Shown here: positions 9,501-16,076 of the stretch, one piece after another
How the letters are laid out: every line of letters starts with the position of its first letter
Position numbering within the stretch: position 1 is the first letter of the stretch
Source of the DNA: Euryarchaeota archaeon UBA60
GTDB taxonomy: Archaea; Thermoplasmatota; Poseidoniia; Poseidoniales; Poseidoniaceae
NCBI GenBank assembly: GCA_002503395.1
Contig: DARQ01000093.1
Span: 1-22,767, forward strand
Length of the DNA: 22,767 bases
Direction: 5' to 3'
The notes under the pieces: model-generated
Seen by the model: the letters and a program-made list of their open reading frames with translations, nothing else
The model's database searches: none
Told to the model about the DNA's origin: nothing
Translations under genes and position numbers: made by a program

Positions 9501-11457
9501 CCTCGACATATTCCCAAGACGCGTTTTCTGAGATATTCAACTCTCCCATGACTCGGTGAATATTGCCAACGACAAACCAAGACCATGTTGTCGGTGAAGT
9601 GATGTTCAGCGCTTCGCTGGGGTCCCCAATAGGCCCCTCCCCGCCGCCACTACTGTTTCCGCTGGCAGAATTGGGGTCACCATCGCAAGGAATGGACAAT
9701 ATCGTGTCGAGATAACAGGCGACGTTGGCAAGCCCGAAACCCCACTCGTCATTCCATCTATCGCTGACCCCGGGTTCTGAGGCTGACCCCTTGGCCTGAC
9801 TGTGATTCTGAATGATATCACGAATCGGGTCGCCATCCGGACCTGGAGCGAGGTCTGGGTCAGCCGAGAGCATTATCGCAACGATTCCCGCGACCATCGG
9901 CGTCGACATACTGGTGCCGTCCTTCTCTTCATAATCCGAATCTGCCTTGCCGGCCTCGGTGAATGGAGTTCCGGCCGCGGTGTTGGCTGAAACCGAATTG
10001 ATTCCCGAGCCTGGTGCGGTCACGGTCGGTTTCAATTCATCCCATTCATCTTCATCGCCATCGTCATCACGAGGGCCGGAATTAGAATAGGAGGCAACGG
10101 TGTCATCGCCACGGTCAATCGTATTACGATTATTCGCCGCCGCTACCGAAATCGCCCGGTCAGCATTGGCCGGCGATGGCACCCGCTGTTTGCCATCATT
10201 GCCCATCGCCACCACCATGACGATGCTTTCGTTGACGGCACGGTTGACCAGCCTTGATTCAGCACTACTGCCATTGCCACCGGTGTCGTCATTATTCACC
10301 GGACTGGAAAAGGTTCCAAACGATAGACTGGCAACTTGTATGCCTTGGCTTGAATCATTATTGCCCCAATCGGTATCGACATTCTGTATCATCCATTCTA
10401 TGCCGTTGTAGGAGTACTGGGAGTTGGTGCCACCGGTATCGGTCAATACCTTGATGTCGACCAGATAGGCACCGGGAGCAACACCCATGTTCACCCGCCT
10501 CGCATCGCCGGTGCCCACGGCGATACCGGCGCAGTGCGAACCATGACCTTGGCCGTCATTCGGGTCTTCGCTACCATCGGTTAGGCTGGCGGTAGATGTG
10601 GCATCATAACCGGCGACCCATTTCTGGTCGCTATATGAATCAGCATTGAAATCAGGTTCGTCATCGACATCGTCGAAGTCATTGAGTGAGCGGTGCTCAT
10701 TATCGACGCCGGTATCGAGAACCGCGAGGACTACTCCGTCACCACGATAGCCGCGGCTATGTGCTTCGTTGATGTAGGTATCACTGTCGCGCGCCAATAC
10801 CGATGGGGTGGCGGTATTCAGGAAGGGCTTCAGAACATTCTGCATTTCAACCACGACTACACCATCGATGGCCCAAATGTCGAGGAGCGCGCTGACGGGA
10901 ACTTTGTCGACCGCTACCGCATCGAGGTAGAGCAGGGGTTTCCACCACGCCCCACCCTCTTGGCCGACCCAGCCATGGGCTTCAAGAACTGCGACTAGAG
11001 CGGCCAATTCACCTTGGTTGGGATGCCAGGCGAAGTCGACGGTTATCGCCACCGTGAGCCGATCATCGGCGGCGATGATGGCGGTTGGGGATTCGGATTC
11101 ATAATCTCCGGAGAGAATCAACTGTAGGCGGTCATCCATCCCATTCCAGTCTCGGTCAGGGCCGTAGGATAACCACCAACCATAGGGCTCCTCGGCAAAT
11201 CGCTCGCCACGCTCTAGATTTCGCTCAGGGGTGGCACAAATTGTTTCACCACACATCAGGGGGGATATCCCTTCAACCAGAATTAACGAGGCGGGAGAAA
11301 TCTGTTCTGTCGGGGTCATGGAAGCGGTCGATGCAGGGGAGGACGCATCGGCAGGAGAACTCGGTCGAGCCAGTGCACTGACATCACCGACCAACATCAG
11401 GATGATGATGAAAAACGGCAGAATAGAGCGATTTCCACCCGTAGTCAACCTAACCAT
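6523..11457 (-). CDS. Giant membrane-anchored subtilisin-like (S8) protease with cytoplasmic zinc ribbon
   Basis: Secreted serine protease of 1644 residues. Numbered from this start: signal peptide about 1-28 (FFIIILMLVG core); I9-like propeptide about 120-215; S8 catalytic domain about 235-585 with Asp248 (LDTGVD), His305 (GQGHGSHC), oxyanion Asn420 (AMGNDG) and Ser516 (DGTSMSTP). Ig-like and CARDB-like beta domains follow, then a beta-propeller-like region. A single helix starts at residue 1449 (IASGILG) and is followed by RRGR, so the topology is type I. The tail is acidic, then Pro-rich (repeated LGDLPP), and ends in a CxxC...CxxC ribbon (Cys1616/1619/1635/1638). I prefer ATG 11457 because a GGAGGGGAG site precedes it and the signal peptide then starts normally. 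An upstream in-frame ATG at 11523 has no such site. It lies between the rhomboid gene and glmS. The triad is complete, so it should be active; its substrate is unknown. Confidence 0.9.
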   Translation of the reverse strand: MVRLTTGGNRSILPFFIIILMLVGDVSALARPSSPADASSPASTASMTPTEQISPASLILVEGISPLMCGETICATPERNLERGERFAEEPYGWWLSYGPDRDWNGMDDRLQLILSGDYESESPTAIIAADDRLTVAITVDFAWHPNQGELAALVAVLEAHGWVGQEGGAWWKPLLYLDAVAVDKVPVSALLDIWAIDGVVVVEMQNVLKPFLNTATPSVLARDSDTYINEAHSRGYRGDGVVLAVLDTGVDNEHRSLNDFDDVDDEPDFNADSYSDQKWVAGYDATSTASLTDGSEDPNDGQGHGSHCAGIAVGTGDARRVNMGVAPGAYLVDIKVLTDTGGTNSQYSYNGIEWMIQNVDTDWGNNDSSQGIQVASLSFGTFSSPVNNDDTGGNGSSAESRLVNRAVNESIVMVVAMGNDGKQRVPSPANADRAISVAAANNRNTIDRGDDTVASYSNSGPRDDDGDEDEWDELKPTVTAPGSGINSVSANTAAGTPFTEAGKADSDYEEKDGTSMSTPMVAGIVAIMLSADPDLAPGPDGDPIRDIIQNHSQAKGSASEPGVSDRWNDEWGFGLANVACYLDTILSIPCDGDPNSASGNSSGGGEGPIGDPSEALNITSPTTWSWFVVGNIHRVMGELNISENASWEYVEARITYDGVTLMDWTRAGGGGNWFIDISPKENWFDDNNEIKFEARAISVAGNASDIASRYFNVGKHEITFTEPTGHDPIQGIEVLGGEWEGIAASTIEMRVDSGEWGVIYNLEENYYQSGEWSYSWDSTVVDDGTHRLTVRLVNKSGMISDEIRRTFRIDNEPPAPEFAIAGGVQVLFNGLPTEGAFVQSTIEVHFDVVNNGDKDVDEVIVRLAPEGGKILEQVISEMRQGEVHTVIFWNWMPETIGMTNVTLSIDPNNAYGDENRANNDYTFAFDVYERPDEVDVRVRPESISTNPRIPSSGEPFEVIAKIENVGQVASANVTIYLEEFLEGAGWQEVADSQYEIKVIAGSTVSTEYEVYKSAVPAGTGIVREFRITALQDESVIENDKTNNFATFTVIFDDLELVGSGTQLSTLSTETPLGYTGVGDTGHLLTTRDGELHLRTISRSFTMPGDTTIESDYAGHAAIISSSEETSFIVWTRRVQSAEGYTLHDVAFVTVDKRGKTSQVQSLTTPLKISEGSYWGLSMAYDGERLIIAGFHRDIATGGSYQDITNLILLSTTNPSAAEDWVLTPAVIPNVDISSHVGSAPAVAIGKDRVHFLYEAMREDTTGISRVGMFYASGEVGQSLSIQTGVGDNATLPNLHVSVIDGDDVVMAVWREGVGPNAELVYVVTDGSWSVEEAERHSAPGLASIDFVADGEGVQVLFDKVGFQGPEVHYGIIMPEEAGFSASLEEGYFFASADVDGETHFLYWSKAGGFYVQNLVDPTSGGGDSDDTMSFLDRVLEPLPGDRDMKIKIASGILGLIIVLLVVVSVIIRRGRQKEIEFIEKGGVLVETEDSDVELVEEEVKVAIDLDAEEVEVSVPELVDEGPTLAETLKEAAQEDTAGERLRRRMERLEKAEQEELLAEFPPPHLFDQLEFPELQLPPLGDLPPTISLGDLPPIPLPPDALPEPLVSVIERHVECKGCGAHFTVKNDNLKRMSCPMCDEEMEL
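7054..7113 (-). other. Transmembrane helix of the S8 protease, starting with IASG
   Basis: This segment encodes about 20 hydrophobic residues beginning IASGILGL and followed by positively charged RRGR. By the positive-inside rule the IASG end faces outward. The I-A-S-G sequence at the outer end of a type I helix matches the core of the rhomboid substrate motif known from Drosophila Spitz (IASGA). Bases 7102-7113 encode these four residues. Confidence 0.7.
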
Positions 11458-11460
11458 GCT

Positions 11461-11469
11461 CTCCCCTCC
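11461..11469 (-). promoter_or_regulatory. Strong ribosome binding site of the S8 protease gene
   Basis: Read on the minus strand, GGAGGGGAG lies 3 nt before the ATG at 11457, with its GGAGG core about 7 nt away. This decides the start in favour of 11457 over the in-frame ATG at 11523, which has no purine-rich site. Confidence 0.7.
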
Positions 11470-11471
11470 AC

Positions 11472-11490
11472 GGCCGACCATAGGTCGGCC
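11472..11490 (-). promoter_or_regulatory. 8-bp perfect hairpin directly upstream of the protease ribosome binding site
   Basis: The minus strand reads GGCCGACC-TAT-GGTCGGCC, a perfect 8-bp GC-rich stem with a 3-nt loop. Its 3' foot is 2 nt from the GGAGGGGAG site. It lies in the 70-nt gap between the rhomboid stop and the protease start. It could block or pace ribosome entry, mark an RNA processing point, or be a protein-binding palindrome. The structure is seen in the sequence; the function is inferred. Confidence 0.5.
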
Positions 11491-11527
11491 TTCTTTGAGG
11501 CTATCCCCCCGCAGAGTAATCATTCGA

Positions 11528-12565
11528 CTATGGCCATCGCAGATGCCCAGTATCCGAGAGGCAGATTATCTGCGGCACATCACCCGCTCCGACCAATCCC
11601 AGTTCACCGTCACATTCGGGACACTGCGCCTGTTCTGATAATCTGTCTAGCCATGCTTCGCGGGTCTCCAATTCATCACCTTCGTGGCGTAGTTTTACCA
11701 ATGTTCGGGCGGCCTTTTCTGAGAGTTCGTGACCAGCAATACTCCATGGGTCTTTTTCGAGCCCACCCATGCGGCGCTTACGAGAACCTCTTATCGCCGA
11801 TTCAATTCCAGCTTGACTCGGGCCTGAATCCTTGCTGAATGGTGGAACTGGGCCACGTCTGGCGAGTGGTCGAGAGATTATTGCAGCGGCGAAAAAACCA
11901 CCGATGTGAGCGACGTGGGCAACATCTGAGGTAGCATTGAATCCATACACTGCAGCTGCACGAGCGATTTCTATCATGATATAGAGAAAGGCGATTAATT
12001 CGACCGGCCACGGACGAATCAATATCAGTGGAAATTCAATTTTATCCCCCGGCCATGAGGCGACATAGGCACCCAATAATCCGTAGGCGGCACCACTCGC
12101 CCCCCAGGCAATTCCGAGGTAGCCGATATGGGTGAAATGCCAAGCCAGCGAACCCCCGATCGCCCCAGCAAGGTAGACTATCATGAAATTCTTTGACCCC
12201 ATCCTCTGCTCCAACGGCACCCCGACCAGAGCGATGATGAGCACATTTCCGAGCACATGGGTCATATCGGTAGGGCTGTGCAACCAAGCTGCGGTCAAGA
12301 AACGATACCACTCGACCGGCTCACTCTGGATGATTGGAATCGCCGCCAACAACAGATGCGGGGGCAGATGTGGGATACCGAACCAAACCGCGATAGGCCA
12401 TGAAAGCATCTGTACGAGATAGCCAAAGAGGAGAGAATTGACGGTTGCCAGAGCAAACCCCCCACCCTGTCGCCAAGCACGCACATAGGGAGCAATCACC
12501 GCCACCATCCAAAGTACGAGCAGAATGTAACCTGCGGTACCCATGTAGAATATCATCTGCGCCAT
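11528..12565 (-). CDS. Rhomboid-family intramembrane serine protease with C-terminal Cys motif
   Basis: Polytopic membrane protease that cleaves membrane helices; 345 residues. Rhomboid hallmarks are present: HVLGNVLII with the conserved Asn107 and the following LEQRMGS, catalytic Ser157 in GASGAAYG, and catalytic His220 in VAHVAHIGGF. About six helices span residues 8-235. A basic linker (GSRKRRMGG) then leads to a soluble tail of about 100 residues ending in CPEC...IICLSDTGHLRWP, a possible zinc-binding knuckle (Cys315, Cys318, Cys335, perhaps His341). The gene starts at ATG 12565, diverges from the ccm-like operon and is first in an operon with the giant S8 protease (70-nt gap) and glmS. 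The order suggests that the neighbouring membrane-anchored protease may be its substrate, which is inference. Confidence 0.93.
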   Translation of the reverse strand: MAQMIFYMGTAGYILLVLWMVAVIAPYVRAWRQGGGFALATVNSLLFGYLVQMLSWPIAVWFGIPHLPPHLLLAAIPIIQSEPVEWYRFLTAAWLHSPTDMTHVLGNVLIIALVGVPLEQRMGSKNFMIVYLAGAIGGSLAWHFTHIGYLGIAWGASGAAYGLLGAYVASWPGDKIEFPLILIRPWPVELIAFLYIMIEIARAAAVYGFNATSDVAHVAHIGGFFAAAIISRPLARRGPVPPFSKDSGPSQAGIESAIRGSRKRRMGGLEKDPWSIAGHELSEKAARTLVKLRHEGDELETREAWLDRLSEQAQCPECDGELGLVGAGDVPQIICLSDTGHLRWP

Positions 12566-12657
12566 AGATGGTAGGTCGTAGAGGTGTTTGTTCTTGTGCG
12601 TTCGTATAATGCGATGCTCTTCATTGATGATTACAGCGTCGACGGCTTCAAGCCGAA
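12566..12657. promoter_or_regulatory. Divergent promoter region with a possible shared TATA element
   Basis: These 92 bases separate the rhomboid and ABC genes, which are transcribed apart. The GTATAAT at 12604-12610 reads ATTATAC on the other strand. It lies about 38-45 nt upstream of the rhomboid ATG and about 48-54 nt upstream of the ABC ATG. Either distance suits an archaeal TATA box with a short leader. No clear BRE was identified, so the call is tentative. Confidence 0.35.
12643..12655. promoter_or_regulatory. Interrupted palindrome CGGCTT-C-AAGCCG ahead of the ABC gene
   Basis: A perfect 6+1+6 palindrome ends 2 nt before the ATG at 12658. As RNA it could form a 4-bp hairpin with a 5-nt loop; as DNA it could be an operator. 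Its position would hinder initiation at 12658 and may point to the ATG at 12676 (preceded by GAGGTC) as an alternative start. Confidence 0.3.
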
Positions 12658-14070
12658 ATGCTCACTCCCGAGGTCATGGTCGATGCGTCTCCACCACTTC
12701 TCCTATGCAAGGGTGTCGAGGTTCGTCGCGGCCTGAGCACCGTGCTCAAAGGGGTCGATTTAGCGGTTGCTGAAGGGGAAATTATCGCTCTAGTAGGGCC
12801 AAATGGCTGTGGGAAATCGACCCTTGTCGAGACCGCAGCAGGGATGCACATGATGCGGGCGGGAAGCACTTCTCATGTCGATGGCAAAACCCTTGCAGTA
12901 ATTCGCAACCATCACGGTCACCGCGGCTTGTCACAGCCTTTTGGGTTGGCCTTGCAAAAGGATGGCGCGTCTGGTGACGAGTTGGTCGGCGAGAGATTAC
13001 AGATTGCTATCGACATGGGTGAGGAGGAAAATTATTCTCCTACGGCGCTCGAGGACGAGGCCGTAAAGTGGGGCTTGTCGCACCGACTAAACGACCGCAT
13101 AGCGTGGTTATCCGGCGGGATGGCGCGACGGGTGTCGGTGCTCGCTGGCCTATTCCCAGCGCTGATCTCACAATCTCCACGATTGGTCATTTTGGACGAG
13201 CCGAGCAGTGGACTCGACCGAGATGGTAGTCGGATTCTATGCGAAGAATTGACAGCACTTGCTGAAAAAGGCCATGGGATCCTGGTCGCCACCCACAACC
13301 AGAAGGTCATCGATATCGCCACCAAAACGATTGAGTGGGTCGGCAAAAAACTCGATACTGAAGCGGTTGAATACGATACACCGTCAATAAAGGCGCCCTC
13401 TGAACTCGGCGCAAGAGCGAAGACTTTTCGCACCTGGGCCAATATTCTCGATTATCGCACCTGGGGCTCAATCGCGGCCAATGGTGTAGCGGGAATACTG
13501 ACGATTCTGCTCATTCTCGCCTTGTCGGTCGACGATGTTGCCAGCACCGCAGGGGCGTCGTGGATGATGACCTTGCTCTCGGTTCCAGCATTTGTCGCCG
13601 GTTTGATTCCTGCTTCGACATTACGCCACCTCGATGAGCAGTCCTGCGGTCGCTGGTGGGATGCTCAAAGTGCCGGCCAACTGCCGCTTTCTCCACCTCA
13701 GGCACTACCCTTGGTAGGCGCTGGGCTGACCGCTATCGCACTGATGACCCTGCCATTACCCCAGTGGGGGTCACAGGTCGATGGGGTGATTGAACTAAGT
13801 CTGATCACCTTGGGTGGATTACTCACTTGGCTGGTCTCTCTGATTCAGATTTCACAGTGGCGGCTGGTCTCTTCGCTTGAGCGTGGTAATGCACTTCTAT
13901 TCTCTTTATTCCTACCATTTTTGATATATCCTTTCCTATTGTGGACGAGTGGTCAGGTGTCGATGTTAGACGCTGAATTGGAACTCTTTGAAAGGTTTTC
14001 CAATCTGCTGGCCGGGGCGGCAATCTTCCTCGGTTTATTCCTCGTACTAAGGCTTCTAAGACCTTCTTGA
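12658..14070 (+). CDS. ccmA-ccmB fusion (putative): ABC transporter ATPase fused to CcmB-like permease (heme/cytochrome c maturation)
   Basis: The N-terminal half is a complete ABC ATPase: Walker A GPNGCGKST (47-55), Q-loop near Q93 (LSQPFG), signature LSGGMARR (151-158), Walker B RLVILDEP (175-182) with Glu181, and switch His213. The C-terminal half (about 265-470) has six predicted helices. Between helices 2 and 3 lies DEQSCGRWWD...GQLPLSPPQALPL, which resembles the CcmB loop (acidic pair, Gly, then LLLSP). With ccmC and a ccmD-like gene downstream, the likely role is the CcmAB part of the System I cytochrome c maturation complex, which releases heme-loaded CcmE. In bacteria CcmA and CcmB are usually separate proteins. 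A generic ABC-2 exporter is the alternative. The start may be 12658 or 12676. Confidence 0.8.
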   Translation: MLTPEVMVDASPPLLLCKGVEVRRGLSTVLKGVDLAVAEGEIIALVGPNGCGKSTLVETAAGMHMMRAGSTSHVDGKTLAVIRNHHGHRGLSQPFGLALQKDGASGDELVGERLQIAIDMGEEENYSPTALEDEAVKWGLSHRLNDRIAWLSGGMARRVSVLAGLFPALISQSPRLVILDEPSSGLDRDGSRILCEELTALAEKGHGILVATHNQKVIDIATKTIEWVGKKLDTEAVEYDTPSIKAPSELGARAKTFRTWANILDYRTWGSIAANGVAGILTILLILALSVDDVASTAGASWMMTLLSVPAFVAGLIPASTLRHLDEQSCGRWWDAQSAGQLPLSPPQALPLVGAGLTAIALMTLPLPQWGSQVDGVIELSLITLGGLLTWLVSLIQISQWRLVSSLERGNALLFSLFLPFLIYPFLLWTSGQVSMLDAELELFERFSNLLAGAAIFLGLFLVLRLLRPS

Positions 14071-14076
14071 AGGTCT
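14059..14076 (+). promoter_or_regulatory. Perfect inverted repeat spanning the ccmAB-like stop codon
   Basis: AGACCTTC-TT-GAAGGTCT is a perfect 8-bp inverted repeat with a 2-nt centre, and the gene's TGA lies within it at 14068-14070. In RNA it could fold with a slightly larger loop and shape the 55-nt gap before ccmC, for example by setting relative expression. No T-tract follows, so a simple terminator is unlikely. Confidence 0.35.
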
Positions 14077-14125
14077 CATTACATTGAAAGGCCAAGCCTA
14101 TCAGGGCTGTGTGGGTTGAATCCGG

Positions 14126-14830
14126 ATGCTTACGCGCAAAGCCGACATCCTCATCATAATCGCCGGCTTGATGCTGGCGGGAGTCACATTGATTCTCGGC
14201 TTCACCTACGCCCCCAGCGTCGATACCGAGGCGATGAATGCACCGCATGCCCAGAGAATCTTCTACTGGCACGTACCAGCCGCATGGGCCTCATTCATCG
14301 CCTTTGGCTGTCTTTTCGTCGGCAGTCTGGCATGGTTCTGGAAGCGTGCCGACTGGGGCTGGCACCTACACTGTGCCGGGTCTGAGGTTGGGCTGTTATT
14401 CGGTCTGATGGTCATCACCAGCGGACCCATCTGGGGGCAGGCGGAATGGGACCGGCCGTGGGATTGGTTCGATATCAGATTGAATTCCTTCTTGGCTTTG
14501 ACCGCTCTTGTAGCGTTTGTGGTACTGGGAAAACGTACCCAACCAGACGGTGAAGCAACCCGTGACACCTTCTCTGCGGTCGGATTATTCGGCTTCCTGC
14601 TGGTTCCACTCACCGCTTTGGCGACGACCCTGTGGCAACGAACCCATCCCGGAGTGATAACGGTAGGCAATGATGGTGGACTCGACCCGGTGATGGCACA
14701 GGTGTTCTGGCTCGGAGTACTCTCATTCTCAGTACTGGTGATAGGAATGATTCGCCTGCATATCGGTATCGTCAAACTGGAATGCCAAGTCGACGAGATT
14801 CAGATAAACAAAGATGTGGAGATGATTTGA
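14126..14830 (+). CDS. ccmC: CcmC-like heme handling protein (cytochrome c biogenesis)
   Basis: Integral membrane protein of 234 residues with six predicted helices, about the usual CcmC size. It has the family hallmarks: QRIFYWHVPAAW with heme-ligand candidate His49, a Trp-rich loop WGQAEWDRPWDW (103-114) with downstream DIRL corresponding to the WWD heme-binding segment, and a second conserved His174 in QRTHPG. CcmC loads heme onto CcmE at the outer face of the membrane. The gene lies 55 nt after the ATPase-permease fusion, and its stop overlaps the start of the ccmD-like gene by one base (TGATG). The Trp-rich motif is spaced slightly differently from the bacterial form. No ccmE or ccmF is in the window. 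Confidence 0.9.
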   Translation: MLTRKADILIIIAGLMLAGVTLILGFTYAPSVDTEAMNAPHAQRIFYWHVPAAWASFIAFGCLFVGSLAWFWKRADWGWHLHCAGSEVGLLFGLMVITSGPIWGQAEWDRPWDWFDIRLNSFLALTALVAFVVLGKRTQPDGEATRDTFSAVGLFGFLLVPLTALATTLWQRTHPGVITVGNDGGLDPVMAQVFWLGVLSFSVLVIGMIRLHIGIVKLECQVDEIQINKDVEMI

Positions 14831-14961
14831 TGAATGACCTGACCTATCTGGCGAGCGCCTACCTGATAATGATTGGACTGCTCGGAGCGTGGCTGTGGAA
14901 AATATATCAGCGCCTTGAGAATATTGAAAAGCGGCTCTCGATGGATGAAAATGCTGAATGA
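14830..14961 (+). CDS. ccmD (putative): CcmD-like single-helix membrane protein (43 residues)
   Basis: A small open frame runs from the ATG that shares its A with the ccmC stop to a TGA overlapping the next start (ATGA). The product is one helix (residues about 5-24) preceded by YLASAY and followed by an amphipathic charged segment (IYQRLENIEKRL). This layout matches CcmD: aromatic-x-AY at the outer end, one helix, then an Arg/Lys/Glu-rich cytoplasmic tail. In bacteria CcmD stabilises the CcmABC complex and releases holo-CcmE. The start and stop overlaps on both sides support it as a real, translationally coupled gene. Sequence identity in this family is always low, so the symbol rests mainly on position and topology. 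Confidence 0.75.
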   Translation: MNDLTYLASAYLIMIGLLGAWLWKIYQRLENIEKRLSMDENAE

Positions 14962-16076
14962 TCCCAATTAGCAGAATTGAAAGCCTATGGGTCGACCGCA
15001 GGTCGGGTGAAAGTATAGACCTCGGTGGTGATTTCTGTTTGGTGTGTGGTGCTGAGCCACCGCTATACCACGAACGGATGTGTGAGCAATGCACCCGTAT
15101 TCGCGCAACTATAGCCAAAGTTCCTCAGCATATCCAGTATTTCCAATGCGCCAACTGTTACCTCTACGACGTTGGCGGGCGATGGGTTGAGATGTCTTTT
15201 GAAGACCTGCAGGAAGAATTACTGAATCGCAATTTACAGGTCGATGAATCAGCCTCTGGATTGGTTACCAAAATCAGCGCTGAAGTAATCGATGACCGCA
15301 ACACCGTATTGCATCTCGAGTTCACAGCATCGATTCACGGCCTGCAGTTTGAGGAGCAACACGTCGTCACCTTGCGGCGCTCAAATGGGGTTTGTCTGAC
15401 CTGCACCCGCCGCGCCGGCAATTATTACGTGGCGACGGTACAATTACGCTCGTCCGGTCGCCGACTGAGTGAGGAGGAACTCAACGAACTTCGCGCCAGC
15501 CTCGATGATGTGATCGCCGGGATGACACCCGACCCGATGTTTTTCATCAGTTCAGAAAGCGAGGTCCAAGGCGGCTACGACGTGATTCTCGGCTCAAAAG
15601 GTCTGGCCCGAGCATGGTCCAGGAAACTCCTGCGAAAATGGGGTGGCCAATGCAAGGAGACCAACTCGGTGGTCGGCCATAGGGACGGTGCCGACATCAC
15701 CCGGCTGACGATTTTATATCGCAGACCCGGCTATAATATCGGTGATGTGGTACGCTGGAGCGACATACTTTGGCGTGTCGGAGGCTGGACCGGCGATGGT
15801 GCCGTCCTTTCCCGGATTGAGAGAATTGAACGCTGTGGGGCTTCGTGGCGAGATATGGAAAAAGCCACCGTCCTATGCCCTCTCACCGAACAACTCGAGG
15901 TGGAAATGGTTGCCCAGGATTCGTCGGCTGGCGAATTCCTTAACCCCGAGACCTGGACTCCTATAACGGTCAGACTCCCTTACGACCATACCGGTTCTAG
16001 CACCATTCGCGTGGCCAAAGTAGAAGGAGAATGGGTGGCTTTGCCGAACTTGGGTATCGATTCGAGGGATGAATGA
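14958..16076 (+). CDS. nmd3: NMD3-like 60S/50S ribosomal subunit biogenesis factor
   Basis: Soluble protein of 372 residues. The N-terminal zinc-binding region has Cys pairs at 27/30 (CLVC), 42/45 (CEQC) and 64/67 (CANC), and a fourth pair in GVCLTCTRRAGNYYVATVQL, all typical of NMD3. The middle and C-terminal parts fit the eIF5A-like and OB-like domains expected for the family. NMD3 in eukaryotes is the adaptor for large-subunit export; archaeal homologues, lacking a nucleus, are taken to act in large-subunit maturation. The start overlaps the ccmD-like stop (ATGA) and the end overlaps the isomerase start (ATGATGA), so it is within the operon. The link between heme/cytochrome genes and ribosome biogenesis is probably shared transcription only. 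Confidence 0.88.
   Translation: MIPISRIESLWVDRRSGESIDLGGDFCLVCGAEPPLYHERMCEQCTRIRATIAKVPQHIQYFQCANCYLYDVGGRWVEMSFEDLQEELLNRNLQVDESASGLVTKISAEVIDDRNTVLHLEFTASIHGLQFEEQHVVTLRRSNGVCLTCTRRAGNYYVATVQLRSSGRRLSEEELNELRASLDDVIAGMTPDPMFFISSESEVQGGYDVILGSKGLARAWSRKLLRKWGGQCKETNSVVGHRDGADITRLTILYRRPGYNIGDVVRWSDILWRVGGWTGDGAVLSRIERIERCGASWRDMEKATVLCPLTEQLEVEMVAQDSSAGEFLNPETWTPITVRLPYDHTGSSTIRVAKVEGEWVALPNLGIDSRDE

Noticed and set aside
11458..11523. Earlier ATG start (11523) for the S8 protease
   Set aside because: No ribosome binding site precedes it, it would add 22 residues ahead of a normal signal peptide, and it would place the hairpin and the strong GGAGGGGAG site inside the coding region.
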